This document shows positions 33,013 to 42,106 of a stretch of 64,000 bases of DNA, in pieces. Below the pieces are notes generated by a model. It was not told where the DNA came from. It made no database searches and saw only the letters and a program-made list of their open reading frames with translations. The stretch spans positions 120,677 to 184,676 of the forward strand of contig JAHZDZ010000003.1 in NCBI GenBank assembly GCA_019422105.1, in the 5' to 3' direction. Position numbers and translations under genes: made by a program. Numbering within the stretch: position 1 is the stretch's first letter; every line of letters begins with the position of its first letter. The DNA comes from Bacillota bacterium (lineage in GTDB: Bacteria; Bacillota; Clostridia; Lachnospirales; Anaerotignaceae).

Positions 33013-34401
33013 ATGAAGGAAAAAACAATCTATATTTGCAGTGAATGCGGGTATCAGTCACCCAAATGGATAGGAAAATGTCCAAGCTGCCATAGCTGGA
33101 ATACTTTTGCGGAGGAAATGCCAAGGACGGTGAAAAAAAGTGCCGTCAGGCAAAATACGGCGGTAAAACATACGCCCCATAAGCTTAGGGATATTGTGGC
33201 GGAAAAAAGCGCCCGCATAACGACGAGCCTTAACGAGTTTAACCGTGTTATCGGCGGCGGTATCATTAAGGATTCCATGACCATATTGACCTCGCCGCCG
33301 GGCGGAGGAAAATCAACCTTGACGCTGGCAATTTCAAACGATGTGGCAAATCAGGGCTATAGGGTTTTGTACGCCACGGGAGAAGAAAGCGTGGGGCAGA
33401 TTAAAAACAGGGCCGACAGAATACTGGATGCCATCAGTCAAAATATCTGGATAGTGGCCGACAACAGTCTGAATCATGTCCTGGGTGCTGTGGAGGATAT
33501 GGATCCCGATTTGATTATAATTGACAGTATACAGACCTTCGCACTGGAGGAATTTTATCCTGCCAGGGCCGGAAATCCCACACAGACAATGGAATGCGCA
33601 AATGAGCTTTTAAGGCTTGCGAAAAATCCCGAAAGACCCAGAGCTGTCATTATAATAGGGCAGATGAATAAAAGCGATGAGCTTGCAGGTCTCCGCTCTT
33701 TGGAGCATCTGGTGGATACGGTTTTGATACTGGAGGGGGAGAATGAGGAGGAGCTGAGAAGCATTATAGCCAGCAAAAACCGCTTTGGTCCCACAGGGGA
33801 GATGGGATTTTTCTCTATGACGGAGCACGGACTTTTGTCCATAGACAATCCTTCAGAATACTTTATCACAAAAAGAGGGAAGGATGAAGCGGTTTCGGGA
33901 AGTGCCCTCTCCGTAATCAAGGAGGGTTCAAGACCCATTATCGCAGAGATAGAAAGCCTGGTTTCCAATTCCTTCACGCCTTATCCCTCCCGCATTGGAG
34001 AGGCACTGCGCAGGGAACAGCTGAATACTCTGATTTCCATATTGGAACAGAGGTGCGGCATCAACCTGTTTAATAAAAATGTCGTAATCAAGACAACGGG
34101 CGGCATTAAGATAAAAGAACAGTCCGTCAATCTGGCGGTGATTATGAGTATTGCCTCCTCTGTAATGGATAAGGCTATACCCTCAGACTATGCTTTTTTA
34201 TCGGATGTAGGTCTGACAGGAGAGCTCAAAAGGGTTCCTTCCTGTGAGCTCAGAATAAAAGAGCTTGATAGAATGGGCTACCGGAAGGTATTTATTGCAA
34301 AGGATTCTATTCGCAGCATAAAGACAGTCAGTATTGAAATAGTGGAATTTAAGAATATAAGAGAGGTTATGGCGAGTGTATTTCCGAAGGGAAAGGGATA
34401 A
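33013..34401 (+). CDS. radA: DNA repair protein RadA (Sms)
   Basis: 462 residues. A DnaB-like branch-migration helicase in recombination. N-terminal C4 zinc finger (CSECGYQSPKWIGKCPSCHSW), RecA-like domain with P-loop SPPGGGKST (the first position is Ser rather than the usual Gly), Walker B LIIIDSIQTF, the RadA-specific KNRFGPTGEMGFF, then a Lon-protease-like C-terminal domain with PSDYAFLSDVGLTGELKRV. Start ATG 33013 has GGGAAGGTG upstream. It follows the unknown 137-residue protein. Confidence 0.95.
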   Translation: MKEKTIYICSECGYQSPKWIGKCPSCHSWNTFAEEMPRTVKKSAVRQNTAVKHTPHKLRDIVAEKSARITTSLNEFNRVIGGGIIKDSMTILTSPPGGGKSTLTLAISNDVANQGYRVLYATGEESVGQIKNRADRILDAISQNIWIVADNSLNHVLGAVEDMDPDLIIIDSIQTFALEEFYPARAGNPTQTMECANELLRLAKNPERPRAVIIIGQMNKSDELAGLRSLEHLVDTVLILEGENEEELRSIIASKNRFGPTGEMGFFSMTEHGLLSIDNPSEYFITKRGKDEAVSGSALSVIKEGSRPIIAEIESLVSNSFTPYPSRIGEALRREQLNTLISILEQRCGINLFNKNVVIKTTGGIKIKEQSVNLAVIMSIASSVMDKAIPSDYAFLSDVGLTGELKRVPSCELRIKELDRMGYRKVFIAKDSIRSIKTVSIEIVEFKNIREVMASVFPKGKG

Positions 34402-34913
34402 TCTTCCGAAATAAAGCTTTTTCGGCAAAACTGTGCTGCGGAGAAAGGACATTTGTTTTTGGAATTTATGCCTGCTGAAACAAATGTTTACATAATATAA
34501 AATTTTTATTTTGCATAAGCCTGCATAAATAAAAACAACAGATGGAGGAAGCAATTTGGGACAGAGTGCTGTAAAAGCATTTTACATGAGGCATAAGAGA
34601 GCGCTGTGCTGATGGCAGCCAGACATAGAATCAGACGTACATTATTAACAAAAAAAGGTATTTTTTTCATTTTCAGTGGTAAAGTATGCTGAAACTATGA
34701 GAAACTATTGATTTCGGCATAAAGAATGTTTAAAATAGGTACATTACCTTTTGCGAGAAAGGACATATGTTTACATAATAATGACAATCCCGTGCAGGAT
34801 GTGTTTACACTTTACTGTTTTATCATAGAAAAGTATCGTTTTTGTTTTCCGTATTCCTTTAGAAAAGCGGAGACAGACAGCGGGAAAATTTCAAAAAGAA
34901 GGAGGTTTTAAGT
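34402..34913. other. Intergenic stretch before pyc
   Basis: About 510 bp. Related motifs GAGAAAGGACAT(T/A)TGTTT and ATGTTTACATAATA occur at about 34441-34500 and again at 34753-34782. The pyc promoter is at 34708-34736. The frame at 34726 spans the promoter and lacks a ribosome site, so it is not called. Confidence 0.4.
34708..34736 (+). promoter_or_regulatory. Promoter of pyc
   Basis: TTGATT (34708-34713), exactly 17 bp, TAAAAT (34731-34736). It implies a leader of about 170 nt before the start codon. Confidence 0.55.
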
Positions 34914-37900
34914 ATGGCAGATGTATCAATCAAAAAGTTTAAGAAGGTTCTTGTCGCCAACAGGGGCGAAATTGCTATCCGTGTTTTTCGGGCTCTCAAT
35001 GAGCTTGGTATACAGACAGTGGCAGTATTCTCCAAGGAAGACAGGTACTCCCTTTTCAGGACGAAGGCCGATGAGTCTTATGTGCTTGATATAGAAAAGG
35101 GACCCATAGACGCTTATCTGGATATTAAGGAAATTATCCGCATTGCCAGGGCAAAGGGCGTGGACGCTATCCATCCGGGCTACGGCTTCTTATCGGAGAA
35201 TCCGGAATTTGTGGAGGCATGCAGGGAAAACGGTATTGCCTTTATCGGCCCAAGCGAGGAAACTATGAACGCAATGGGGGATAAAATTTCTTCCAAAAGA
35301 ATTGCAATTGAATGTAATGTGCCTATCATCCCAGGTGTGGATCACGCAATTAAGAATGTTGAGGAAGTTTTGAAGATTGCCCGCAAGGTAGGCTATCCCG
35401 TTATGCTCAAGGCGTCAAACGGCGGCGGCGGACGAGGGATGCGTATTGTATACCGTGAGGAGGATATGCCGAAGGAATTTGCGGAGGCCAGGGACGAGGC
35501 GAAAAAGGCTTTCGGGGACGACAAGGTTTTTATTGAGAAATACCTGAAGGATCCGAAGCATATTGAAGTGCAGATACTCGGTGATAAATACGGGAACGTC
35601 GTACATCTTTATGACAGGGACTGCTCTGTGCAAAGACGTCACCAGAAGGTCGTGGAATTTGCGCCGGCGGATACGATTTCCATGGCGACAAGGGAAAGAA
35701 TTTTTGCGGACGCAGTGCGTCTGGCAAAGCATGTAGGCTATAAAAACGCGGGTACACTTGAGTTTCTGGTGGATGCGGATGAAAACTACTACTTTATTGA
35801 AATGAATCCACGTATACAGGTTGAGCACACGGTTACCGAAATGATTACGGGCATTGATATTGTGCAGGCGCAGGTGCTTGTGGAGGAGGGCTACCCTCTG
35901 GATTCCGAGGAAATCAACATTAAATCACAGGAATCCGTGCCAAGTATTGGCCATGCCATTCAGATGAGGGTTACCACAGAGGATCCTGCAAATAATTTCC
36001 TGCCGGATACGGGTACAATCTCCGTTTACCGCTCTGCGTCAGGAAACGGCATACGTCTTGACGGAGGCACAGCCCATACCGGAGCCGAGATTACGCCGTA
36101 CTATGACAGTCTTCTTGTAAAAATAATCGCCTACGACAGAACCTTTGAGGGCGCTACCAAAAAAGCGGTGCGCGCCATGAAGGAGACAAGAATCAGGGGC
36201 GTTAAGACAAACATACCGTTTTTGATTAATGTTTTGCAGAGCGAGCCTTTTATGAAGGGCAAATGTACAACTACCTTCATCGAGAAAACACCTGAATTAT
36301 TCCAGATTTCTCTTGGCAAGGACAGGGCGACGAAAATAGCTGAATTTATCGGCAATAAAATAGTCAATGAGGCTCAGGGTAAAAAGCCTTACTTCGAGCC
36401 TATCCATCCGCCGAAATATGATGAAAAGACGGAAATATGCGGCTCCAAGGATAAATTCCTGAAAATGGGAGCGAGAGCATTCACACAGAGCATTTTGAAG
36501 GAGAAAAAGCTCTATGTGACAGATACAACCATGCGTGACGCCCATCAGTCTCTGTTTGCCACAAGAATGCGCTCCAACGATATTTTGAAGGCGGCGCCTG
36601 CTACCAACAAAATTATGCAGAATGCCTTTTCCGTTGAGGCATGGGGAGGCGCCACCTTTGATGTGGCTTACCGTTTCCTGAAGGAATCCCCCTGGGTAAG
36701 ACTGGAGCAGCTTTCCAGGCAGATGCCCAATTCCCTGATACAAATGCTTTTGAGAGCGTCAAACGCTGTCGGGTACACTAATTATCCCGACAATGTGGTT
36801 CAGGAATTTATCAAGGTTTCCGCAGAGCGGGGGGTTGACGTATTCCGTATTTTTGATTGCCTTAACTGGATCGAAAACATGAAGATGCCTGTAGAGGTAG
36901 CACTTGAAACGGGAAAGATTGTGGAGGCGGCTATCTGCTACACAGGCGACCTTTCAAGCCCTAAGGAGAAGAAGTATACCCTTGACTATTATATAAACAA
37001 GGCAAAGGAACTGGAAGCTATGGGCTCCCATATTCTTGCCATCAAAGATATGTCTGGACTTTTGAAGCCCTATGCGGCGAAAGAGCTTTTCTCCGCTTTA
37101 AAAAGCGAGCTTAAGATTCCTGTACATCTGCATACCCATGATTCCACCGGAAACGGTGTCAGCACTGTTTTAATGGCGGCTGAGGCCGGAGTTGATATTG
37201 TTGACCTGGCTTTGGAATCCATGTCCTCTCTGACCAGCCAGCCCTCTATGAATGCTGTTGTGGAGGCGCTTAAGGGCAGTGAGAGAGATACGGGACTCAA
37301 CACTGACGAGCTGAGTGAATTAAGCCGGTATTACGGTGAGGTCAGAAAAATTTACGCCGGATTTGAGGGCGGATTGTCAACACCGAATACGGAAATATAT
37401 AAATACGAAATGCCGGGAGGTCAGTATTCCAACTTTAAGGAACAGGTCAAATCCATGGGCAGCGCAGAGAATTTTGAGGAAATCAAGCATTTATATAAGG
37501 ATGCAAACGACCTTCTGGGCAATATTGTGAAGGTGACGCCAAGCTCTAAGGCGGTTGGAGATATGGCCATATTTATGTTTAAAAACGGCCTGACGAAAGA
37601 AAATATACTGGAGGCGGGAAAGGATTTATCTTATCCGGATTCTATTGTAGACTACTTTAAAGGCATGATTGGACGTCCTGACGGCGGCTTCCCGGAGGAG
37701 CTTCAAAGGATAGTGCTGAAGGGACAGAAGCCTATTGAGGGACGTGCGGGAGAGCTTCTGCCGCCTGCTGATTTTGACGCTATTTCAAGGCATCTGACGG
37801 AAACCCATAACATAGATAAGGTAAATATGCGGAATATTCTAAGCTATGCGCTGTATCCGAAGGTTTACGACGATTACTGCACCCATCTGCAGTATTACAA

Positions 37901-38366
37901 TGATGTTTCCAAGCTGGAGAGCCATGTATACTTCTACGGCCTGAGAAAAGGTGAGGAGACTATCATTAAAATTGGCGAGGGCAAGGATTTGATTATACGG
38001 TTTGTCGACGCCTCCGAGCCAAACGCAGACGGCGTCAGAATACTTACCTTTGAGATAAACGGCACCATGAGAAGCATCTCTATCCAGGATAAGAACCTTG
38101 AGGTGCAATCTGACAGAAAGCTGAAGGCGGAGAAGAATAATCCGGCCCATCTGGGCAGCTCTATTCCGGGCACAGTAGGCAAGATATTTGTCAAGGAGGG
38201 GGAAAAGGTAGAAAAGAATACCCTTCTGATGACAGTGGAGGCCATGAAGATGGAAACCACTGTGGTGTCCAAGGTCAGCGGTGTGGTGGATAAAGTTTAT
38301 ACCAAGGAAGGCGACCGCGTAAGCCAGGGAGACCTGTTGATTTCCTTTATTGTAGAGGAAGCGTAA
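34914..38366 (+). CDS. pyc: Pyruvate carboxylase (single-chain)
   Basis: 1150 residues. Biotin carboxylase domain at about 1-460 (KVLVANRGEIAIRVFRA, GYGFLSENPEF, ATP-grasp KASNGGGGRGMRIV, EMNPRIQVEHTVTE). Carboxyltransferase at about 530-800 (VTDTTMRDAHQSLFATRMR, FRIFDCLNW, PVHLHTHDSTGN), then a tetramerisation/linker region. The biotin carboxyl carrier domain at the end has VEAMKMETTV, where the Lys of AMKM carries biotin. It converts pyruvate, bicarbonate and ATP to oxaloacetate in the cytoplasm. AAGGAGG lies 9 nt before ATG 34914. Monocistronic with its own promoter and terminator. Confidence 0.96.
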   Translation: MADVSIKKFKKVLVANRGEIAIRVFRALNELGIQTVAVFSKEDRYSLFRTKADESYVLDIEKGPIDAYLDIKEIIRIARAKGVDAIHPGYGFLSENPEFVEACRENGIAFIGPSEETMNAMGDKISSKRIAIECNVPIIPGVDHAIKNVEEVLKIARKVGYPVMLKASNGGGGRGMRIVYREEDMPKEFAEARDEAKKAFGDDKVFIEKYLKDPKHIEVQILGDKYGNVVHLYDRDCSVQRRHQKVVEFAPADTISMATRERIFADAVRLAKHVGYKNAGTLEFLVDADENYYFIEMNPRIQVEHTVTEMITGIDIVQAQVLVEEGYPLDSEEINIKSQESVPSIGHAIQMRVTTEDPANNFLPDTGTISVYRSASGNGIRLDGGTAHTGAEITPYYDSLLVKIIAYDRTFEGATKKAVRAMKETRIRGVKTNIPFLINVLQSEPFMKGKCTTTFIEKTPELFQISLGKDRATKIAEFIGNKIVNEAQGKKPYFEPIHPPKYDEKTEICGSKDKFLKMGARAFTQSILKEKKLYVTDTTMRDAHQSLFATRMRSNDILKAAPATNKIMQNAFSVEAWGGATFDVAYRFLKESPWVRLEQLSRQMPNSLIQMLLRASNAVGYTNYPDNVVQEFIKVSAERGVDVFRIFDCLNWIENMKMPVEVALETGKIVEAAICYTGDLSSPKEKKYTLDYYINKAKELEAMGSHILAIKDMSGLLKPYAAKELFSALKSELKIPVHLHTHDSTGNGVSTVLMAAEAGVDIVDLALESMSSLTSQPSMNAVVEALKGSERDTGLNTDELSELSRYYGEVRKIYAGFEGGLSTPNTEIYKYEMPGGQYSNFKEQVKSMGSAENFEEIKHLYKDANDLLGNIVKVTPSSKAVGDMAIFMFKNGLTKENILEAGKDLSYPDSIVDYFKGMIGRPDGGFPEELQRIVLKGQKPIEGRAGELLPPADFDAISRHLTETHNIDKVNMRNILSYALYPKVYDDYCTHLQYYNDVSKLESHVYFYGLRKGEETIIKIGEGKDLIIRFVDASEPNADGVRILTFEINGTMRSISIQDKNLEVQSDRKLKAEKNNPAHLGSSIPGTVGKIFVKEGEKVEKNTLLMTVEAMKMETTVVSKVSGVVDKVYTKEGDRVSQGDLLISFIVEEA

Positions 38367-38383
38367 AAAGAATATAAGGCTGT

Positions 38384-38418
38384 AAGCCGGCAGTTCCCAA
38401 AGGACTGCCGGCTTTTTG
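38384..38418 (+). terminator. Rho-independent terminator of pyc
   Basis: Stem AAGCCGGCAGT with ACTGCCGGCTT (38384-38394 / 38404-38414), then T-run. Confidence 0.9.
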
Positions 38419-38458
38419 CAAATCTGACACTGTATTGGATAGGAAAAGGAGAGAGTGT

Positions 38459-39124
38459 ATGAAACGGTATCTTATAGGTATTGGTATTGCCTGTATGAGT
38501 TTTATGCTGGCGGCAGGATGCGCCCAGAAAAAGGCGGCTCCGAAGGATATATCGGGCCTGCTGGCGGAAAAAGGACTTGAGCTGACACAGAAAATGGATC
38601 AAATGGCGGAATCGGAGCCCTACCGCACTGCTATGTCAGTTTCTGGCGAATTAAACCAGGCGCTGACGGAAATGGGCGAGGAGGACTACAGCCAGCCAAA
38701 GAATATATTTCAGATTACTTTTCCTGAGGGTGTAATATTTTCTGTTATGCCTGAGATGGATGAGAAACAGTTTTCTGATGACCTCAAAGCAGTATTAAAC
38801 CAAAAATTTATTTCGGCTCTGCCAAGCCAGGTGAATGCTCGGGACGGCGTGACAACATTGGCGGCGGTTTCCTGTGTTTTGACAGGGGAAAGCTTTGTGT
38901 GTGAGGGCCTGGATGAAAATACATTATATCTTTTCCTTTATGATTCCTCTTATTACAGCATGGTTTCCTTTGTGCCGGGTGAGGACGGTGCTGTCTATGC
39001 TTCCGCAAGCTTTTTGAAGGGGGATTCCCTCAAGGGGATACAGACGGCTGAGGAGGTCAGCACATGGATAGCAGAAACCATTTATGTAAATGGCGCCGAT
39101 GTGGAGGAAGTACCATTGCCCTGA
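38459..39124 (+). CDS. Secreted lipoprotein of unknown function
   Basis: 221 residues from ATG 38459 (AAAAGGAGAG upstream). Signal peptide with lipobox MLAAGC (Cys 21). The mature part is acidic, with PKDISGLLAEKGLELTQKM, then a mixed alpha/beta body (FQITFPEGVIFSVMPEMDEK, TLYLFLYDSSYYSMVSFVPG). No known family recognised. Length and pattern fit small lipoproteins with a ligand- or protein-binding fold. Followed by two terminators (39273, 39380). Confidence 0.65.
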   Translation: MKRYLIGIGIACMSFMLAAGCAQKKAAPKDISGLLAEKGLELTQKMDQMAESEPYRTAMSVSGELNQALTEMGEEDYSQPKNIFQITFPEGVIFSVMPEMDEKQFSDDLKAVLNQKFISALPSQVNARDGVTTLAAVSCVLTGESFVCEGLDENTLYLFLYDSSYYSMVSFVPGEDGAVYASASFLKGDSLKGIQTAEEVSTWIAETIYVNGADVEEVPLP

Positions 39125-39272
39125 CAGAGAAGGAGCTAGAAATGCAGGCGGGCTGAAGCCGGTCCCGTTTTTTATGGAAACAGCGCATAAGGAATAGAAA
39201 AGCAAGGAACGAAAAAGTTCATACCCTGAAGACTCAAATCTCTTTTCAGGTTTACTCCATAAATATGCAAAG

Positions 39273-39299
39273 AAGGAAACACAGGCGGTTTCCTTTTTT
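39273..39299 (+). terminator. Rho-independent terminator
   Basis: Stem AAGGAAAC with GTTTCCTT around ACAGGCG, followed by T-run. Confidence 0.7.
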
Positions 39300-39379
39300 G
39301 TTTGACTGGCAGCAGGAAATAGCGTGCCGGAGATGGAAGGGAATGAAAAAAGCGGCAGGCAAAGATAAAGGTTATTCAC

Positions 39380-39413
39380 ACCGATAGTCCCAAATAGGGA
39401 CTATCGGTTTTCT
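39380..39413 (+). terminator. Rho-independent terminator
   Basis: Perfect stem ACCGATAGTCCC (39380-39391) with GGGACTATCGGT (39397-39408), 5-nt loop, short T-run. Confidence 0.75.
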
Positions 39414-39559
39414 GATATATCGTTTTTAATCGTGTCGGTTTCTATCCCAATTCGTTTCCGCTATAACGTTTTTCATTGCATCGGCAATAAAAAATAGCCG
39501 CAGCATGGCTGTTTTTACGGAATGAATGGTTTGTGTTCAATCCGTTTCTATGTCGTTAT

Positions 39560-40666
39560 TTACGGGAGGATAGATGGAATAATATCTTTGCTGTAATGAT
39601 ACCTTTCGGCGGGAAGAGGCGGATTGAGAGCGATAAGAGGTACCTCGCGCTCGTACAGGGAGCCATGGGTGCGGACAGAGTCGGTTTCCAGAAAGCAGCT
39701 CTCCACTTCCCCAAAGGCGCAGCCATCCCCGGCGAAAAGAACAAAATCCCCGATACCCTCTTCGGGGAGGAAAAACTGCGTTGCCGCTTTGCTGTTTTGC
39801 ATTACGTCCGCAATACCTTCTGTTTTTAAAAGATAGGAAAGAACAGCGTCTTTTTCTCCGGCGTCCTTTAAATACAGGTAAAGAGCACCTCCCTCCTGAT
39901 AAATGTGGTTTTCAATATAGCGGTCTTTCAGAGGCGGAATACAGACAGTGTGGAAGCCGGCGCTGTCTAATATACGCTGTATGTTGTAAAGCTTCGTTTT
40001 CTGGTTCATGCCATGATCAGCTGTTACAAAAATCTGGCGCGCCGGATCTAAATCAACTATTTTTTGTATCCAGCTGTCAATGGTTTTGAGCTGCTGTACT
40101 GCCTGCGCTGTGCCGGGGGCATAATGATGCATGCAATAGTCATTGGTTGTGCAGTAAACAAAGTCGGGATCCTCTTTTTGCATGTAGGCATAGCAGGCCT
40201 GAAACAGCCAATCGGTACTTTTAAGGCTTTGTACAGTGGGCGGCGGCGGAAGCTCCAGCTTTTCTAATACTGCGGCATCGGGGTGCTGTACGCTTAGGCC
40301 CATATCGGCATCCCTCCCAAAGACAGTCAGCACCTTTCCTTTTACGGTGAGAAGTGCTGATTTTTTATTGTGTTTTTTACAGTACCGGAATATAGTATCC
40401 GCCTTCATGAAATCACTGTTTTCAATAAAGCCCTCCTTCCCTGTGCTCCTGTCGTAAAAATAATTTCCCACAACCTTATGGTTTTGAGGAAAGCTGCCGG
40501 AGAGTATGGTAGCATGGTTGACATTGGTGACAGTGGGAACGGCCCCCTGAACTGTTTTATAAAAATTACTATTTTTATTCCATCGCTCTGACAGGTTTGG
40601 CATGGTCTGTGGTGTGATATATTCCTTTGCACAGCCGTCAAGTACAACAACAAGACTTTTTTTCAT
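39560..40666 (-). CDS. Alkaline-phosphatase-superfamily hydrolase, phosphonoacetate-hydrolase/NPP type
   Basis: 368 residues from ATG 40666 (AAGGAGG upstream). VVVLDGCAKEY with the first metal Asp, MPNLSERW, TVTNVNHATILSGSFP with the Thr nucleophile region, YCTTNDYCMHHYAPGTAQA, FVTADHGMNQKTK with the Asp-His metal pair, and a late RTHGSLYEREVPLIAL His. This is the metal-binding layout of nucleotide pyrophosphatases and phosphonoacetate hydrolases (PhnA). Size and the linked LysR regulator fit PhnA, which cleaves phosphonoacetate to acetate and phosphate, but other phosphodiesters cannot be excluded. Cytoplasmic (no signal peptide). Divergent from the LysR gene over 117 bp. Confidence 0.78.
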   Translation of the reverse strand: MKKSLVVVLDGCAKEYITPQTMPNLSERWNKNSNFYKTVQGAVPTVTNVNHATILSGSFPQNHKVVGNYFYDRSTGKEGFIENSDFMKADTIFRYCKKHNKKSALLTVKGKVLTVFGRDADMGLSVQHPDAAVLEKLELPPPPTVQSLKSTDWLFQACYAYMQKEDPDFVYCTTNDYCMHHYAPGTAQAVQQLKTIDSWIQKIVDLDPARQIFVTADHGMNQKTKLYNIQRILDSAGFHTVCIPPLKDRYIENHIYQEGGALYLYLKDAGEKDAVLSYLLKTEGIADVMQNSKAATQFFLPEEGIGDFVLFAGDGCAFGEVESCFLETDSVRTHGSLYEREVPLIALNPPLPAERYHYSKDIIPSILP

Positions 40667-40709
40667 GTGACATCCTCCTTGTCTATACATGTTAAATTTA
40701 TGATAGCAG

Positions 40710-40715
40710 TGTCAA
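40710..40715 (-). promoter_or_regulatory. -35 element of the hydrolase gene promoter
   Basis: TTGACA on the minus strand, 44 bp before the start codon. The -10 is weak (CATGTA at 18-bp spacing), as expected of a LysR-activated promoter. Confidence 0.4.
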
Positions 40716-40721
40716 CATCTA

Positions 40722-40749
40722 TTGTAAAATAGAAATAAACATCTATAAT
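40722..40749 (+). promoter_or_regulatory. Promoter of the LysR gene
   Basis: TTGTAA (40722-40727), 16-bp spacer, TATAAT (40744-40749). It overlaps the divergent promoter region of the hydrolase gene. Confidence 0.55.
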
Positions 40750-40750
40750 G

Positions 40751-40766
40751 ATAAGTAAATACTTAT
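40751..40766. promoter_or_regulatory. Predicted LysR operator
   Basis: Perfect palindrome ATAAGTA-AA-TACTTAT directly after the -10 of the lysR promoter, positioned for autorepression. Confidence 0.5.
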
Positions 40767-40783
40767 GGAAGGGTTGGAGTAAA

Positions 40784-41710
40784 ATGACCATAAGACATCT
40801 GAAAATATTTTTGACTGTCTGTGAATGTGAGAGCATGAGCAGGGCGTCCCAAAAGCTGTTTGTGTCACAGTCCTCTGTCAGCCAGGCCATCGCGGAGATA
40901 GAAAGAAATTACCAGATACAGCTTTTTGAAAGGCTTGGAAAAAAGCTGTATATTACACAGGAGGGGAAACTGCTTCTGGACTACGCCAAAAGGGTTATTT
41001 TTTCTTTTGATCAGATGGAAAAGGGAATGAAAAACGCGGCACACTATAAATCCTTTGTTGTCGGTACAACGGTTACGGCGGGGACCTGTCTTATTAATCC
41101 CCTTCTGGACATGTATCAAAGAGAGCACTCGGAAATGGATATTAGAGTAGAGGTGCTCAATACCGACGCCATTGAAGAGAAAATACTGACAAGCAGACTG
41201 GACATTGCCATTATTCCGGAAACGGAATTCTCGGGGGATATTGTAAGCAGGAGGCTTTGGACGGATGAGCTGATACTTTGCTGCAGCAAAAGGCATCCTC
41301 TGGCGGGAAAAACAGTGGGTATTGAGGAGATAGGCAATGAAAAATTCATACTGAGAGAGAATGGCAGCGGCACAAGGAGGATGCTTGAAGAATATTTGGA
41401 AAAATGCGGCTTTGAGATGAAAGCGGGCTGGGTTTGCAGCAATACAGATTCCATTATAGAGGCGCTGAGATATAACAGAGGCATTAATTTTATTTCAAAG
41501 CTTTTGGTTATGGAGGAGCTGGAAAAGGGAGAGCTGAAGACAATTCAGATAAAGGACATACGGTTTTTCAGAGATTTTGTACTGATATACCACAAGAACA
41601 AATATATCAACCGCAATTTGGAGGCGTTTATAACGCTTTGCACGGAAACAGATATTAACGCTTTGACATCCTACAGAAGACAGAGTGGTGAGGAACCTGT
41701 CTGTTGGTAA
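40784..41710 (+). CDS. LysR-type transcriptional regulator
   Basis: 308 residues from ATG 40784 (GGTTGGAG upstream; the frame extends to 40748). N-terminal winged HTH MTIRHLKIFLTVCECESMSR with QKLFVSQSSVSQAIAEIE as recognition helix, linker helix, then the substrate-binding domain (FVVGTTVTAGTCLINPLLDMY, LDIAIIPE, LILCCSKRHPLAGK, ENGSGTRRMLE). The SGTR-type motif is common in CysB/CbbR-like regulators. Divergent organisation suggests that it controls the phosphonoacetate-hydrolase-like gene, with the phosphonate or its product as co-inducer (inference). Confidence 0.92.
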   Translation: MTIRHLKIFLTVCECESMSRASQKLFVSQSSVSQAIAEIERNYQIQLFERLGKKLYITQEGKLLLDYAKRVIFSFDQMEKGMKNAAHYKSFVVGTTVTAGTCLINPLLDMYQREHSEMDIRVEVLNTDAIEEKILTSRLDIAIIPETEFSGDIVSRRLWTDELILCCSKRHPLAGKTVGIEEIGNEKFILRENGSGTRRMLEEYLEKCGFEMKAGWVCSNTDSIIEALRYNRGINFISKLLVMEELEKGELKTIQIKDIRFFRDFVLIYHKNKYINRNLEAFITLCTETDINALTSYRRQSGEEPVCW

Positions 41711-41717
41711 ATACTAC

Positions 41718-41746
41718 TGGATATTTCCATTGGTTTTTGTTACAAT
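41718..41746 (+). promoter_or_regulatory. Promoter of the ncRNA candidate
   Basis: TGGATA (41718-41723), 17-bp spacer, TACAAT (41741-41746). Transcription would start near 41753. Confidence 0.45.
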
Positions 41747-41748
41747 TA

Positions 41749-41920
41749 ACTTCGTAGTTTAGCGGGTGTCCGGTAGTCCCCTGTCTCTATAGGCGAGGTA
41801 CTTACTGACGCTGTTCAGCAGGGAAAACAAACCTCGCCGACAACAAGGTATCGCATAATGCCGTCGTTATGAATGGTCTCAAGCGGATTTTAGTAGACTA
41901 GAAGCTTTTTAAGAGACAAG
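41749..41920 (+). ncRNA. Structured non-coding RNA candidate
   Basis: No reading frame, but a closed secondary structure. The 5' CTTCGTAGTTTA (41750-41761) pairs with TAGACTAGAAG near 41898-41912 (one bulged G). Inside are GGCGAGGT/ACCTCGCC (a perfect 8-bp stem enclosing CTGA/TCAG), CCTG/TAGG and GGTAT/ATGCC hairpins. The 3' arm runs into CTTTTT, so it could end there. A promoter lies at 41718. Size of about 170 nt, conserved-looking unpaired stretches and position between unrelated genes suggest a stand-alone RNA. raiA-type or another clostridial RNA family is possible. SRP, RNase P and tmRNA signatures are not seen. The region continues to smc without a gene; ATAAC/GTTAT and GCAGGCCTGC hairpins occur at about 41970-42022. 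Confidence 0.5.
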
Positions 41921-42106
41921 TGATTACTAAGGCTATTAGGCGGGAACGCAATATCTGTGCTGCGGGAATCTTAAACTTGCAGGATGCAGGCCTGCTTTGC
42001 AAAATAACAAGGCGTTATGAATATTTTTAAGGAGAAAAAAGTACAAGTACGGATAGTTTAGATCGGGTGTTTTTTGCAATAATGCACCTTTAGAGGGAGT
42101 GCTTTT

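Larger units (their letters stand above)
39125..39559. other. Terminator-rich intergenic region
   Basis: Contains terminators at 39273-39299 and 39380-39413 and a degenerate copy of the AACGGATTG repeat (about 39485-39545, AATAGCCGCAGCATGGCTGTTTTTACGGAATG, shown here in parts as AGCCGCAGCATGGCT and TTCAATCCGT). No gene. Confidence 0.5.

Noticed and set aside
34726..34911. 61-codon ORF upstream of pyc
   Set aside because: It overlaps the predicted pyc promoter, has no ribosome site and an unusual composition.
41749..41920. SRP RNA, RNase P RNA or tmRNA
   Set aside because: The characteristic conserved words of these RNAs were not found; left as unassigned structured RNA.
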